This document shows positions 16,218 through 22,827 of a stretch of 22,827 bases of DNA, piece by piece. The notes under the pieces were generated by a model. It was not told the origin of the DNA. It searched no databases and saw only the letters and a list, made by a program, of their open reading frames with translations. The DNA lies in contig JBMSMG010000025.1 in NCBI GenBank assembly GCA_049421025.1, positions 1 to 22,827 on the forward strand. Direction: 5' to 3'. Each line of letters starts with the position of its first letter. The first letter of the stretch is position 1. The stretch is from RGUW01 sp049421025. GTDB taxonomy: Bacteria > Cyanobacteriota > Cyanobacteriia > PCC-6307 > Cyanobiaceae. Both the position numbers and the translations under genes were made by a program.

Positions 16218-16898
16218 TCAGGCGCCGGAGCGCAGCGCTTCCATGAGCGCCACCCCCCGGCTGGTGCCCAGCCGCGTTGCGCCTGCTTCAACCAGCTCAA
16301 GGGCCGTTGCCACGCTGGCGATGCCGCCAGAGGCTTTGACGGCAGCGCGCCCCCGTGCCAGCTGGCGCAACGTCTTGACCTGCTCGACGCTGGCCGGTGG
16401 GCCAAAGCCCGAGCCCGTCTTCAAAAACGCGGCACCAGCGTCAATGCTCACCTCGACCAGCAGCTCCAGCGCTTCAGGCGTGAGCTTGCCGGCTTCGAGG
16501 ATCACCTTGAACGGCAGTCCCAACTCGGCGATGGGCGCCAGATCGGCCAGCAGTGCGGCGCTGTTGCCATCCGTCAGGGCACCAAAATCAGGCACCACAT
16601 CGAGTTCGTCGGCGCCCTGCTCGGCGGCATATTCCGCTTCGGCCCGTTTGATCTCTGCTGCCACCGCACCAAACGGAAAGCCGATGACCGAGACGAGCTT
16701 GGGAGCATCGCTTGGGCCAGCTGCGGCGCGGGGCAGGCGCTCGCGCGCCAGGCTCACCCAGCGGGAGGCCACGCACACCCCGGCAAAACCGAAGTGGCGA
16801 GCCTCATCGCAGCAGCGCACAATCGCCTCTTGACCGGCTAGGGGGTCGAGCTGGGCATGATCGATCAGCGGAGCCAGATCGGGGCGCTCAGCGTTCAA
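16218..16898 (-). CDS. deoC: Deoxyribose-phosphate aldolase DeoC
   Basis: TIM-barrel class I aldolase that splits 2-deoxyribose 5-phosphate into acetaldehyde and glyceraldehyde 3-phosphate in deoxynucleoside salvage. The Schiff-base lysine is K160 in FLKTGSGFGP and the second catalytic lysine is K188 in AVKASGGI. ELDVVPDFGAL supplies the conserved aspartate. The first motif is LIDHAQLD, with Ala where many homologues have Thr; this residue is not catalytic. The start is TTG, strongly supported by GGAGG 4 nt upstream. The 226-residue length is normal. It sits between lrtA (30 nt upstream) and recO (8 nt downstream) on the same strand. Confidence 0.95.
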   Translation of the reverse strand: MNAERPDLAPLIDHAQLDPLAGQEAIVRCCDEARHFGFAGVCVASRWVSLARERLPRAAAGPSDAPKLVSVIGFPFGAVAAEIKRAEAEYAAEQGADELDVVPDFGALTDGNSAALLADLAPIAELGLPFKVILEAGKLTPEALELLVEVSIDAGAAFLKTGSGFGPPASVEQVKTLRQLARGRAAVKASGGIASVATALELVEAGATRLGTSRGVALMEALRSGA

Positions 16899-16902
16899 GG
16901 GG

Positions 16903-16907
16903 CCTCC
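16903..16907 (-). promoter_or_regulatory. Ribosome binding site of deoC
   Basis: A perfect GGAGG on the minus strand, 4 nt before the TTG at 16898. It is one of the best Shine-Dalgarno sequences in the window and decides the non-ATG start of deoC. Confidence 0.7.
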
Positions 16908-16928
16908 AAGGACACAGCAGCTTCCTGC

Positions 16929-17513
16929 TTACTCCTTCACCTGGATCACGCCAAAGCCGCCGTGGTTGCGCCGGTAGGCCACCTGGATCTGACCGCTCTC
17001 CTTGTCTTTGAAGACATAAAAGTCGTGGTCGATCACCTCGAGCTGGTGCAGCGCCTCTTCGACATCCATCGGTGGCATGGCGAAGTACTTGCGACGCACG
17101 CCGCGGCTGGGGGTGGCCGCTTCCTTGCCATCGGTCAGGCTGCCGCCCGGGGGGGGCAGGTTGGCGGCGCCGGTCTCTTCGTCGCGTGCTGAACGATGCA
17201 CGGGGCCGTGATGGCGCTCGTGCAGCCGCTCCCTGAAGCGGTTGAGCTGCCGGGTGAGTTTGCTGGCGACCAGGTCAATGCTGGCGTAAAGGTTGTCGGA
17301 GCGCTCCTGGGCGCGGATCACGGTGCCGTTGGCAAACATCGTGACCTCGGCGGTCTGCTGGGGCACGCGCGGGTTGCGCGCCACCGACAGATGCACATCG
17401 GCTTCTTTGACCATCCCCTCAAAGTGGTTGATGGCGCGGCTGAGCTTGGTTTCGGTGTACTCCCGGATCGCCGGGGTCACCTCGAGGTTGCGGCCGTGGA
17501 TGAGCAGTTTCAT
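16929..17513 (-). CDS. lrtA: Long-form ribosome hibernation promoting factor (LrtA/HPF)
   Basis: Binds the 30S subunit and, through its C-terminal domain, dimerises ribosomes into inactive 100S particles in dark or stress. The 194-residue product has the N-terminal HPF/YfiA domain (MKLLIHGRNLEVTPAIREY, residues 1-105), a charged Gly/Pro-rich linker (about 105-135) and the C-terminal dimerisation domain (VRRKYFAMPPMDVEEAL to the end). Cyanobacterial homologues were named lrtA, light-repressed transcript. The ATG at 17513 is clear; GGAGG lies 12 nt upstream, slightly far. The frame stays open upstream through antisense lipB, but that part is not conserved. Only 51 nt separate it from the divergent lipB, so its promoter may extend into lipB. 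Confidence 0.96.
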   Translation of the reverse strand: MKLLIHGRNLEVTPAIREYTETKLSRAINHFEGMVKEADVHLSVARNPRVPQQTAEVTMFANGTVIRAQERSDNLYASIDLVASKLTRQLNRFRERLHERHHGPVHRSARDEETGAANLPPPGGSLTDGKEAATPSRGVRRKYFAMPPMDVEEALHQLEVIDHDFYVFKDKESGQIQVAYRRNHGGFGVIQVKE

Positions 17514-17553
17514 CAGAGCGTCAGGCCTCCTGGGATCAGGTTGGTTCAACGCT

Positions 17554-17560
17554 AGGAAGG
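17554..17560 (+). promoter_or_regulatory. Ribosome binding site of lipB
   Basis: AGGAAGG, 4 nt before the ATG at 17565, a strong Shine-Dalgarno match that fixes the lipB start within the short divergent gap with lrtA. Confidence 0.65.
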
Positions 17561-17564
17561 GTCC

Positions 17565-18242
17565 ATGGATCGCACCACGGGCGACGCAATCCTTCTTGAA
17601 CCACAGGGGCTGGTGCCGTTTTCGGCGGCCCTGGCGCAGCAGCGTGCCTGGCAGCAGCGCCTGCTCGCCGATCCTGACGGTCCTGAGGCGGTGCTGCTGC
17701 TCGAGCACGAGCCCTGCTACACCCTGGGTCGCGGTGCCAGCACAGGCTTTCTGCGTTTTGATCCGGCGGCCCCGCCCCATCCGCTGCATCGCATCGATCG
17801 TGGCGGAGAGGTCACCCACCATGGCCCGGGCCAGCTGGTGCTCTACCCGGTGCTCAACCTGCAGCGCCATGGTGCTGATCTGCATCTGTATCTGCGCACG
17901 CTCGAGCAGGTGGTGCTCGATGTGCTGAGCGCTCTGGATCTGCCTGGCGAGCGCAGCACAGGTCAGACCGGGGTGTGGCTGCAGGGCCGCAAGGTTGCGG
18001 CCATTGGCGTGGGCGCGCGCCGCTGGATCAGCCAGCACGGCCTGGCGCTCAATGTGACTTGCGATCTGGCGGGCTTTGCGGCGATCGTGCCCTGCGGCAT
18101 TGCCGATCGGCCGGTGGGGCGTCTGGCCGACTGGATCCCCGGGCTCAGCTGCAACCAGGTGCGGCCGCTGCTGCTGGCTGCGGTGGCGGAGCGCTTTGCG
18201 CTGCGCTGGTGCGCTCCAGGCGCCGATTCGGCGTGGCCTTGA
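17565..18242 (+). CDS. lipB: Octanoyl-ACP:protein octanoyltransferase LipB
   Basis: Transfers octanoate from ACP to the lipoyl lysine of 2-oxoacid dehydrogenase E2 subunits and related proteins, the first step of lipoate synthesis. The acyl-carrying cysteine is C177 in VPCGI and the partner lysine is K143 in GRKVAAIGV; LEHEPCYTLGRGA and RGGEVTHHGPGQLVLYP are also present. Most homologues have Tyr in VTYHGPGQ where this one has His (VTHHGPGQ). The 225-residue length is normal. The start is an ATG with a strong Shine-Dalgarno. A likely substrate, pyruvate dehydrogenase E2, is encoded 2.6 kb downstream. A strong terminator-like hairpin follows 61 nt after the stop. Confidence 0.96.
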   Translation: MDRTTGDAILLEPQGLVPFSAALAQQRAWQQRLLADPDGPEAVLLLEHEPCYTLGRGASTGFLRFDPAAPPHPLHRIDRGGEVTHHGPGQLVLYPVLNLQRHGADLHLYLRTLEQVVLDVLSALDLPGERSTGQTGVWLQGRKVAAIGVGARRWISQHGLALNVTCDLAGFAAIVPCGIADRPVGRLADWIPGLSCNQVRPLLLAAVAERFALRWCAPGADSAWP

Positions 18243-18303
18243 TCAGGCCGGTTTGGCAAACGGTGCAGTGCAGCCAACGTGCGGCAAAACCGCTCAGAAA
18301 ACA

Positions 18304-18326
18304 CGCCAGAATTCTGGCGCTTTTTT
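18304..18326 (+). terminator. Intrinsic terminator or attenuator between lipB and the acyl-activating gene
   Basis: The perfect palindrome CGCCAGAATTCTGGCG (18304-18319) folds as a 6-bp stem CGCCAG/CTGGCG with an AATT loop, then C and TTTTTT. This is the clearest intrinsic terminator in the window. It lies 61 nt after lipB but ends only 13 nt before the ATG at 18340, so it could also act as a leader hairpin for that gene. Confidence 0.8.
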
Positions 18327-18339
18327 CAAGGCTGCCTGC

Positions 18340-20337
18340 ATGCCCCTGCTCACCAACACCGCTGAGGTGCACTGGAGCGGCAGCCGTCAGGACCAGCAGG
18401 CCCTGGCCCAGCGCGACGATTGGAGCGCTCTGGAGCGCATCGATCAGCTCTGGCCTGTGCTGGCGTTGCGCCATGGCGAGGCGATCGCCGTCGATGCTCC
18501 CCACGCCAACCCGCCAGAGCGCTTCAGCTACAGCGAGCTCAGCGCGCGCATCGATAGCGCCGCGGCTGGCCTGGCCCAGCTCGGCCTACAGCCCGCAGAG
18601 GTGGTGGCGCTGTTTGCCGAAAACGGCCCCCGCTGGCTGATCGCCGATCAAGCCATCATGCGTTGCGGAGCGGCCAATGCGGTGCGTGGGACCACCGCCC
18701 CGCTCGAGGAGTTGCGCTACATCCTCGATGACGCCGCTGCCACCGCTTTGGTGGTCGAAACCGCAGCTCTGTTGGAGCGGCTGGAGCTTTCAGCCCAGCA
18801 GTGGCAACGCCTGCGCTTTGTGGTGGTGCTCACTGGTGAGCTGGGCGCCCTCACGTCAGCGGCGTTGGCTCGCCCCGAGATCTGCATTGGCTGGAGCGAG
18901 CTGTTGGCGCGCGGTGCTGGGGCTGCTGCGCAGCAACCAGCACCGCCCCCGCCTGGTGGTGCGGCCGTTGCAGCCACGATTCTCTACACCTCGGGCACCA
19001 CCGGTCAGCCCAAGGGCGTGCCGTTGAGCCACGCCAACCTGCTGCACCAGCTGCGCAGCCTTGGGGTGGCGGTCAACCCTCAAGCGGGTGATCGGGTGCT
19101 GGGCGTGCTGCCGATCTGGCATGCCTATGAACGCAGCGCCGAATACTTCCTGTTCTCGTGCGGCTGCCAGCAGACCTACACGACCCTCAAACAGCTGCGC
19201 AACGACCTGCAGGCGGTGCGGCCTCACTATTTGATCAGCGTGCCGAGGCTTTGGGAGGCCCTGCTCTCGGGCTTTGAGGACGCCCTGGCTGCCATGCCGG
19301 CGGCGCGCCGCCGGTTGATCAAACGGGCCCTGGCCAACAGCCGCGCCTTCAGTGCGGCGCGCCGTCGCGCTCTCGATCTGACCCTGGCTCCCGAACCCGC
19401 TGCGGCGCGTTGGGCCGCTGCCGCTCAGGCGCTGCTGCGCTGGCCGGCCCATGCCCTGGCCAGCCAAGCGATCTGGCCCAAGGTGCGTGCTCAGTTGGTG
19501 GGCGGGCGTCTGCGCACCGCCATTAGTGGTGGCGGTGCCCTGGCGATGCATGTCGATGGCTTTTTTGAAGCCATCGGTATCGAGCTGCTGGTCGGCTACG
19601 GCCTCACCGAAACGAGCCCGGTGCTGAGCTGCCGGCGCCGCTGGTGCAACCGCCGCGGCAGCTCGGGGCAGCCGTTGGCTGGCACATCGATTCGCATTGT
19701 CGATCCCGAGCGGCGCACTCCTTTGGGGGTGGGCGAGCGGGGGCTCGTGTTGGCCAAGGGGCCCCAGGTCATGGCGGGCTATTGGGGCAAGCCCGAGGCG
19801 ACGGCCAAAGTGCTCGATGCCAATGGTTGGTTTGACACCGGCGATCTGGGCTGCCTGCTGGCCGATGGCTCGCTGGTGCTCACCGGCCGCGCCAAGGACA
19901 CGATCGTGCTGAGCAGCGGCGAAAACATCGAACCTGGCCCGCTCGAAGAGGCTCTGGTGGCCAGCCCCTTGATCGAGCAGGTGATGCTGGTGGGTCAGGA
20001 CCAGCGCAAGCTTGGCGCTCTACTGGTGCTCAAGCCTGAAGCGCTTGAGGCGTTTGCCCAAGCAGCGGCTCTGCCGCTACCTCGTTACGGCCAGCTTGAT
20101 GCTGCACCTGCACCTGCACCTGCACTGGAGCCCGCGCTGGCCAAAGCTCTGACGCGTGAATGCAACCGTCTGCTAGCGGCTCGCCCAGGCGCTCGACCCG
20201 ACGAAAGCCTGCTGGGGGTGGCCCTGGTTGAGCCGTTCTCGATCGAGAACGGCTTGCTGACCCAGACCCTCAAGCAGCGCCGCGATCGCATCACGGCCCG
20301 TGATCAGAGCGCCATTGACGCCATTTACGCCCGCTGA
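18340..20337 (+). CDS. aas: AMP-forming acyl-ACP/long-chain acyl-CoA synthetase
   Basis: A 665-residue adenylate-forming enzyme that activates free fatty acids with ATP. Core motifs are complete: YTSGTTGQPKGV at 216-227, YGLTETSP at 420-427, WFDTGDLG at about 497-504 and GRAKDTIVLSSGENIEP from about 517 (K519). Cyanobacterial FadD-like enzymes characterised so far act as acyl-ACP synthetases that recycle fatty acids released from membranes, so I use aas; the sequence alone does not separate ACP from CoA as acceptor. A short Ala/Pro repeat lies at about nt 20100-20130 in the C-terminal domain. The start is ATG 18340, with AAGG 8 nt upstream and a terminator-like hairpin just before that. ylqD follows after 27 nt. 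Confidence 0.9.
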   Translation: MPLLTNTAEVHWSGSRQDQQALAQRDDWSALERIDQLWPVLALRHGEAIAVDAPHANPPERFSYSELSARIDSAAAGLAQLGLQPAEVVALFAENGPRWLIADQAIMRCGAANAVRGTTAPLEELRYILDDAAATALVVETAALLERLELSAQQWQRLRFVVVLTGELGALTSAALARPEICIGWSELLARGAGAAAQQPAPPPPGGAAVAATILYTSGTTGQPKGVPLSHANLLHQLRSLGVAVNPQAGDRVLGVLPIWHAYERSAEYFLFSCGCQQTYTTLKQLRNDLQAVRPHYLISVPRLWEALLSGFEDALAAMPAARRRLIKRALANSRAFSAARRRALDLTLAPEPAAARWAAAAQALLRWPAHALASQAIWPKVRAQLVGGRLRTAISGGGALAMHVDGFFEAIGIELLVGYGLTETSPVLSCRRRWCNRRGSSGQPLAGTSIRIVDPERRTPLGVGERGLVLAKGPQVMAGYWGKPEATAKVLDANGWFDTGDLGCLLADGSLVLTGRAKDTIVLSSGENIEPGPLEEALVASPLIEQVMLVGQDQRKLGALLVLKPEALEAFAQAAALPLPRYGQLDAAPAPAPALEPALAKALTRECNRLLAARPGARPDESLLGVALVEPFSIENGLLTQTLKQRRDRITARDQSAIDAIYAR

Positions 20338-20364
20338 CACGCTGGGACCTGTTTGGTTTTGTTT

Positions 20365-20811
20365 ATGAGCACCGCCGGCCCCCTGTCGATCAAGCGCACG
20401 ATCACCGTGCGGGCGGTTGTGACCCCCCGTTGGAAAGAAGACGCTGAGCGCGAGCTCAGCAATGCGCTGGCCGGTAGCGATGCGCAACTGGCTCAGCTCG
20501 AACAAGAGGGCCAGCAGGTCATCGACGAGATTCGCCGCCAGAGCGCGAATCCTCTCGATCCGCGGGTGCAGGAGCAGGTCGAGTCGATTCAGCAGCAGGT
20601 GGCCGCCAAGCGCGCTGAACTTGAAGAGCAGAAGCGTCAGGTCCTTGAGCAGCAGCGCCAGGTGCGTGAGCTCGAGATGGAGCAGATCGTCGAGCAAGGC
20701 CAGCTCGAGAGCTTCTGCCAAGTGCAAGTCGGCGACAATCTTGTTGAAAAGCTCCAAGCCGCGGTTGTGGTGCGCGATGGGGTGATTGAGGCCATTGAGG
20801 GGGCTCTGTAG
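20365..20811 (+). CDS. YlqD family protein
   Basis: A 148-residue protein of the YlqD family, function unknown. After a short N terminus and the conserved-looking SIKRTITVRAVVTPRWKEDA strand region comes a long coiled coil (about residues 45-112, rich in Gln, Glu and Arg). A small C-terminal beta part follows (VQVGDNLVEKLQAAVVVRDG, then VIEAIEGAL). This strand-coil-strand layout is what defines the family. It has no signal peptide or membrane segment and is probably a cytosolic oligomer. The start is ATG 20365; an upstream in-frame TTG/GTG adds four residues. It sits between the acyl-activating gene and the E2 gene on the same strand. Confidence 0.82.
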   Translation: MSTAGPLSIKRTITVRAVVTPRWKEDAERELSNALAGSDAQLAQLEQEGQQVIDEIRRQSANPLDPRVQEQVESIQQQVAAKRAELEEQKRQVLEQQRQVRELEMEQIVEQGQLESFCQVQVGDNLVEKLQAAVVVRDGVIEAIEGAL

Positions 20812-20844
20812 GACAGGGCCCCGGTTGATCTGGTTGTGCGCGCG

Positions 20845-20850
20845 TAAAAT
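20845..20850 (+). promoter_or_regulatory. Candidate -10 element for the E2 gene
   Basis: TAAAAT is the only AT-rich hexamer in the 66-nt gap between ylqD and the E2 gene and lies about 28 nt before the TTG start. The best -35-like hexamer (TTGATC, 20825-20830) is only 14 nt away, which is too short, so the promoter call is weak. Confidence 0.35.
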
Positions 20851-20877
20851 CCGCCTCAACCCCGCGGCAGACCTCCG

Positions 20878-22248
20878 TTGGCCACCCACGACATCTTTAT
20901 GCCGGCCCTCTCCTCCACGATGACGGAGGGCAAGGTCGTTGAGTGGCTCAAAAAACCCGGCGACCGCGTCGAGCGCGGCGAGTCGGTGTTGGTGGTCGAA
21001 TCCGACAAGGCCGACATGGATGTCGAGTCCTTCCAGGAGGGCTATCTCGCCGCTGTGCTGATCGATGCTGGCGGCACCGCGCCGGTGGGCGAAACCATCG
21101 GTCTGATTGTTGAAACCGAAGCCGAAATTGCTGAGGCAGCGGCCAAGGCTCCCAAGGCTCCTGCGGCAGCTGCTGCTCCTGCCCAGGTTGAGGCGGCACC
21201 GGCTGCCGCCCCGGCTCCTGCCCCTGCCGCACCGGCTCCAGCACCTGTGAGCCGACCGGTTGTGCCCGCGCCCGCGCCTGTGGCCGTTGCGGCGCCAGCC
21301 TCGAGCGCCACTGGCCGTGTGGTGGCCAGCCCCCGTGCCAAGAAGCTGGCCACTCAGCTGGGCGTTGATCTGGGTGCCCTGCGCGGCAGTGGTCCCCATG
21401 GCCGCATTCAGGCCGAAGATGTGTTGGCTGCCAAGGGCCAGCCGGTCACCGTGCCTTGGGTGGCTGAGGGCCCAGGCCCCGCTGTGGTGAGCGCTGCCGG
21501 TGGCAACGGTGCGGCTGCCGGTGGCCATGGCGCTGCACCTGCACCTGCTGGCAACGCCTTTGGCCGCCCCGGCGAGAGCGTGGCTTTCAACACCCTGCAG
21601 AACGCGGTCAACCGCAACATGGTGGCCAGCCTGGCGGTGCCGACCTTCCGCGTTGGCTACACGATCACCACCACCAAGCTCGACGCCTTCTACAAGCAGC
21701 TCAAGAGCAAGGGCGTCACCATGACGGCCCTGCTGGCCAAGGCGGTGGCGCTGACCCTGGCGCGCCATCCCCAGGTCAATGCCGCCACCAGTGCTGATGG
21801 CAGCTCCATGGCCTACCCCGCCGGCATCAATGTGGCGGTTGCGGTGGCGATGGAAGATGGCGGCCTGATCACGCCGGTGCTGGCGTCTGCTGACAAGACC
21901 GACATCTACGAACTGGCTCGCAGCTGGGCTGATCTGGTGGCCCGGGCCCGCAGCAAGCAACTGCAGCCCGAGGAGTACAGCACAGGCACCTTCACCCTGT
22001 CGAACCTGGGCATGTTTGGCGTGGACCGCTTCGATGCGATCCTGCCGCCCGGCACCGGTGCCATTTTGGCGGTGGCGGCCTCCAGGCCCGCTGTGGTGGC
22101 TGGCAAGGACGGCTCGTTCCGCGTCGCCAATCAAATGCAGGTCAACCTCACCTGCGATCACCGTGTGATCTATGGCGCCGATGCGGCCGCGTTCCTCAAA
22201 GATCTGGCTCAGCTGATCGAGACCAACCCCGAGAGCCTGGCGCTCTGA
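20878..22248 (+). CDS. pdhC: Pyruvate dehydrogenase E2, dihydrolipoamide acetyltransferase (plastid type)
   Basis: Core of the pyruvate dehydrogenase complex; transfers the acetyl group from lipoate to CoA. The 456-residue product has an N-terminal lipoyl domain (1-80) with the lipoylated lysine K44 in VESDKADM, then an Ala/Pro-rich flexible linker (about 88-145). A peripheral subunit-binding domain follows (about 148-183, SPRAKKLATQLGVDLG). The catalytic domain (about 233-456) has H428 in the DHRV motif. The classical catalytic Asp of DHRVxDG is Tyr here (Y432); I recall the same DHRVIYG form in cyanobacterial and chloroplast E2 enzymes, so it is a subgroup trait. The start is TTG, supported by the conserved MATHDIFMPALSSTM N terminus. 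Confidence 0.96.
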   Translation: MATHDIFMPALSSTMTEGKVVEWLKKPGDRVERGESVLVVESDKADMDVESFQEGYLAAVLIDAGGTAPVGETIGLIVETEAEIAEAAAKAPKAPAAAAAPAQVEAAPAAAPAPAPAAPAPAPVSRPVVPAPAPVAVAAPASSATGRVVASPRAKKLATQLGVDLGALRGSGPHGRIQAEDVLAAKGQPVTVPWVAEGPGPAVVSAAGGNGAAAGGHGAAPAPAGNAFGRPGESVAFNTLQNAVNRNMVASLAVPTFRVGYTITTTKLDAFYKQLKSKGVTMTALLAKAVALTLARHPQVNAATSADGSSMAYPAGINVAVAVAMEDGGLITPVLASADKTDIYELARSWADLVARARSKQLQPEEYSTGTFTLSNLGMFGVDRFDAILPPGTGAILAVAASRPAVVAGKDGSFRVANQMQVNLTCDHRVIYGADAAAFLKDLAQLIETNPESLAL

Positions 22249-22272
22249 GCTGCGCGCCGGTGCGCCCCAGCT
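22248..22272 (+). terminator. Possible weak terminator after the E2 gene
   Basis: AGCTG (22248-22252) can pair with CAGCT (22268-22272) and GCGC (22254-22257) with GCGC (22262-22265) around a CGGT loop, directly after the E2 stop codon. No T-tract follows, so this may be only a secondary structure in the short gap to queA. Confidence 0.3.
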
Positions 22273-22315
22273 GCCTTCGTTGTTCGCCATTCTCGATGGC
22301 GACTCAGGTACCACT

Positions 22316-22827
22316 GTGTTGAATCCGGCTGACGCTCTTCTCTCCAGTTACGGCTTTGAGCTGCCGCCCGAGCGCATCGCCCAGCGGCCCGTGGAACCCC
22401 GCCACAGTGCTCGCCTGTTGGTTGTCGATCCGCCGGGCGAGGGCCCTGCGCCCCATGCACGTCACCTGCGCGTCTGGGATCTGCAGCAGGAGCTGCAGTC
22501 CGGCGATCTATTGGTGGTCAACGACACACGGGTGCTGCGGGCCCGGCTTGAGGGACGACGTGTCTCAGGCGGCGCCGTTGAGCTGCTGGTGCTCGAGCCC
22601 TGGCAGCCGGCCGCTACTGCTAGGGATGGCATCGCTGCTGCGCCGGGTCGCTGGCTCTGCCTGGCCAAGCCAGCTAAACGTCTTAAACCTGGAGACATCA
22701 TCACGGTCCACGCCGACGCTCAGGAGCCATTGCCTCTGACAGTGCTCGGGGCTGATCCTGAGACCGGTGGCCGCATCGTGCAGTTCCCGCTGGACTGCAT
22801 CGATGCCGCAGCGCTCGAACCGTTGCT
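22316..22827 (+). CDS. queA: S-adenosylmethionine:tRNA ribosyltransferase-isomerase QueA (3' partial)
   Basis: Transfers the ribosyl moiety of SAM to 7-aminomethyl-7-deazaguanine in tRNA, the penultimate step of queuosine synthesis. The frame is open from here to the window edge (about 170 residues). It shows the family N terminus LSSYGFELPPERIAQRPVEP, then SARLLVVD, the core GDLLVVNDTRVLRARLEG and GGAVELLVLEP. Adjacent GTG (22316) and TTG (22319) codons are in frame and either could start the protein; no ATG is available. The gene begins 67 nt after the E2 stop on the same strand. The C-terminal half is outside the window. Confidence 0.93.
   Translation, partial: MLNPADALLSSYGFELPPERIAQRPVEPRHSARLLVVDPPGEGPAPHARHLRVWDLQQELQSGDLLVVNDTRVLRARLEGRRVSGGAVELLVLEPWQPAATARDGIAAAPGRWLCLAKPAKRLKPGDIITVHADAQEPLPLTVLGADPETGGRIVQFPLDCIDAAALEPL

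Noticed and set aside
15775..16833. A 352-codon open frame on the + strand
   Set aside because: It is antisense to recO and deoC, both of which have intact family motifs. Its Ser/Ala/Arg-rich sequence resembles no protein family.
16916..16929. Small hairpin AGCAG-CTTC-CTGCT between lrtA and deoC
   Set aside because: A 5-bp stem without a T-run. deoC starts 18 nt further on with a strong Shine-Dalgarno, so termination here is unlikely.
17514..18038. N-terminal extension of LrtA
   Set aside because: The frame stays open upstream of the MKLLIHGRNLEV start, but it lies antisense to lipB and the LrtA family begins at that methionine.
21145..21306. Tandem repeat or insertion of Ala/Pro-coding DNA
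   Set aside because: This is the flexible linker between the lipoyl and subunit-binding domains of E2, which is normally low-complexity and Ala/Pro-rich.
20173..22314. A 713-codon open frame on the minus strand
   Set aside because: It runs antisense to the end of the acyl-activating gene, all of ylqD and nearly all of the E2 gene. Its product is a His/Gly/Arg-rich composition with no recognisable domain, as expected for the complement of GC-rich codons. Ribosome profiling showing minus-strand footprints would be needed to revive it.
1..22827. Mobile elements, CRISPR arrays, tRNA or rRNA genes
   Set aside because: I found no spaced direct repeats, terminal inverted repeats with a transposase or integrase, or tRNA cloverleaf sequences. 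All gaps are about 110 nt or shorter and contain only regulatory-type sequence.

Overview
The window is a compact, GC-rich, protein-coding stretch of a cyanobacterial chromosome, most likely from the Synechococcus/Cyanobium picocyanobacterial lineage. The evidence is a cyanobacterial DUF1825 protein, a long-form LrtA/HPF, a YlqD-family protein, a plastid-type pyruvate dehydrogenase E2 (DHRVIYG active site), a full lipid A pathway with a cyanobacterial-type BamA/Omp85, and six HIP1 octamers (GCGATCGC). I see no tRNA, rRNA, CRISPR array, insertion sequence or phage gene. Nearly every base is coding and no gap exceeds about 110 nt.

Region 1 (1-6100, + strand) is an envelope operon: bamA (5' end outside the window), lpxC, fabZ, lpxA, lpxB and an exported msrA. 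Genes are joined by 1-4 nt stop/start overlaps or gaps of 12 nt or less, and the run ends at a hairpin just after msrA. It couples outer-membrane protein assembly, the first lipid A steps and repair of oxidised methionine in exported proteins.

Region 2 (6184-10309) has one small + strand orphan gene. Facing it is a five-gene minus-strand run. In transcription order this is a LuxR-type regulator with a degenerate receiver, a ComEA-like helix-hairpin-helix protein, a GIY-YIG-domain protein, leucyl aminopeptidase pepA and a small two-helix membrane protein.

Region 3 (10394-12769, + strand) carries a DUF1825 protein, tyrS (TyrZ-type) and pyrF. pyrF meets the next minus-strand gene with no intergenic base: the two stop codons form TGATCA.

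Region 4 (12770-17513, minus strand) is a second five-gene run: lrtA/hpf, deoC, recO, an MFS permease that starts inside the recO stop codon (TTGA), and a GT4 glycosyltransferase.

Region 5 (17565-22827, + strand) holds lipB, a strong hairpin/T-tract, an acyl-ACP/acyl-CoA synthetase, ylqD, the pyruvate dehydrogenase E2 gene and the 5' part of queA, which runs off the end. lipB, the acyl-activating enzyme and the E2 share a lipoate/fatty-acid theme, but the terminator after lipB argues against one simple operon.

Most of this is housekeeping content. The items worth a second look are the terminator-like hairpin 13 nt before the acyl-activating gene, the degenerate LuxR regulator heading a run with HhH and GIY-YIG proteins, the secreted MsrA fused to the lipid A operon, and the cysteine pairs in the BamA barrel. 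I did not find convincing evidence of a wholly new system.
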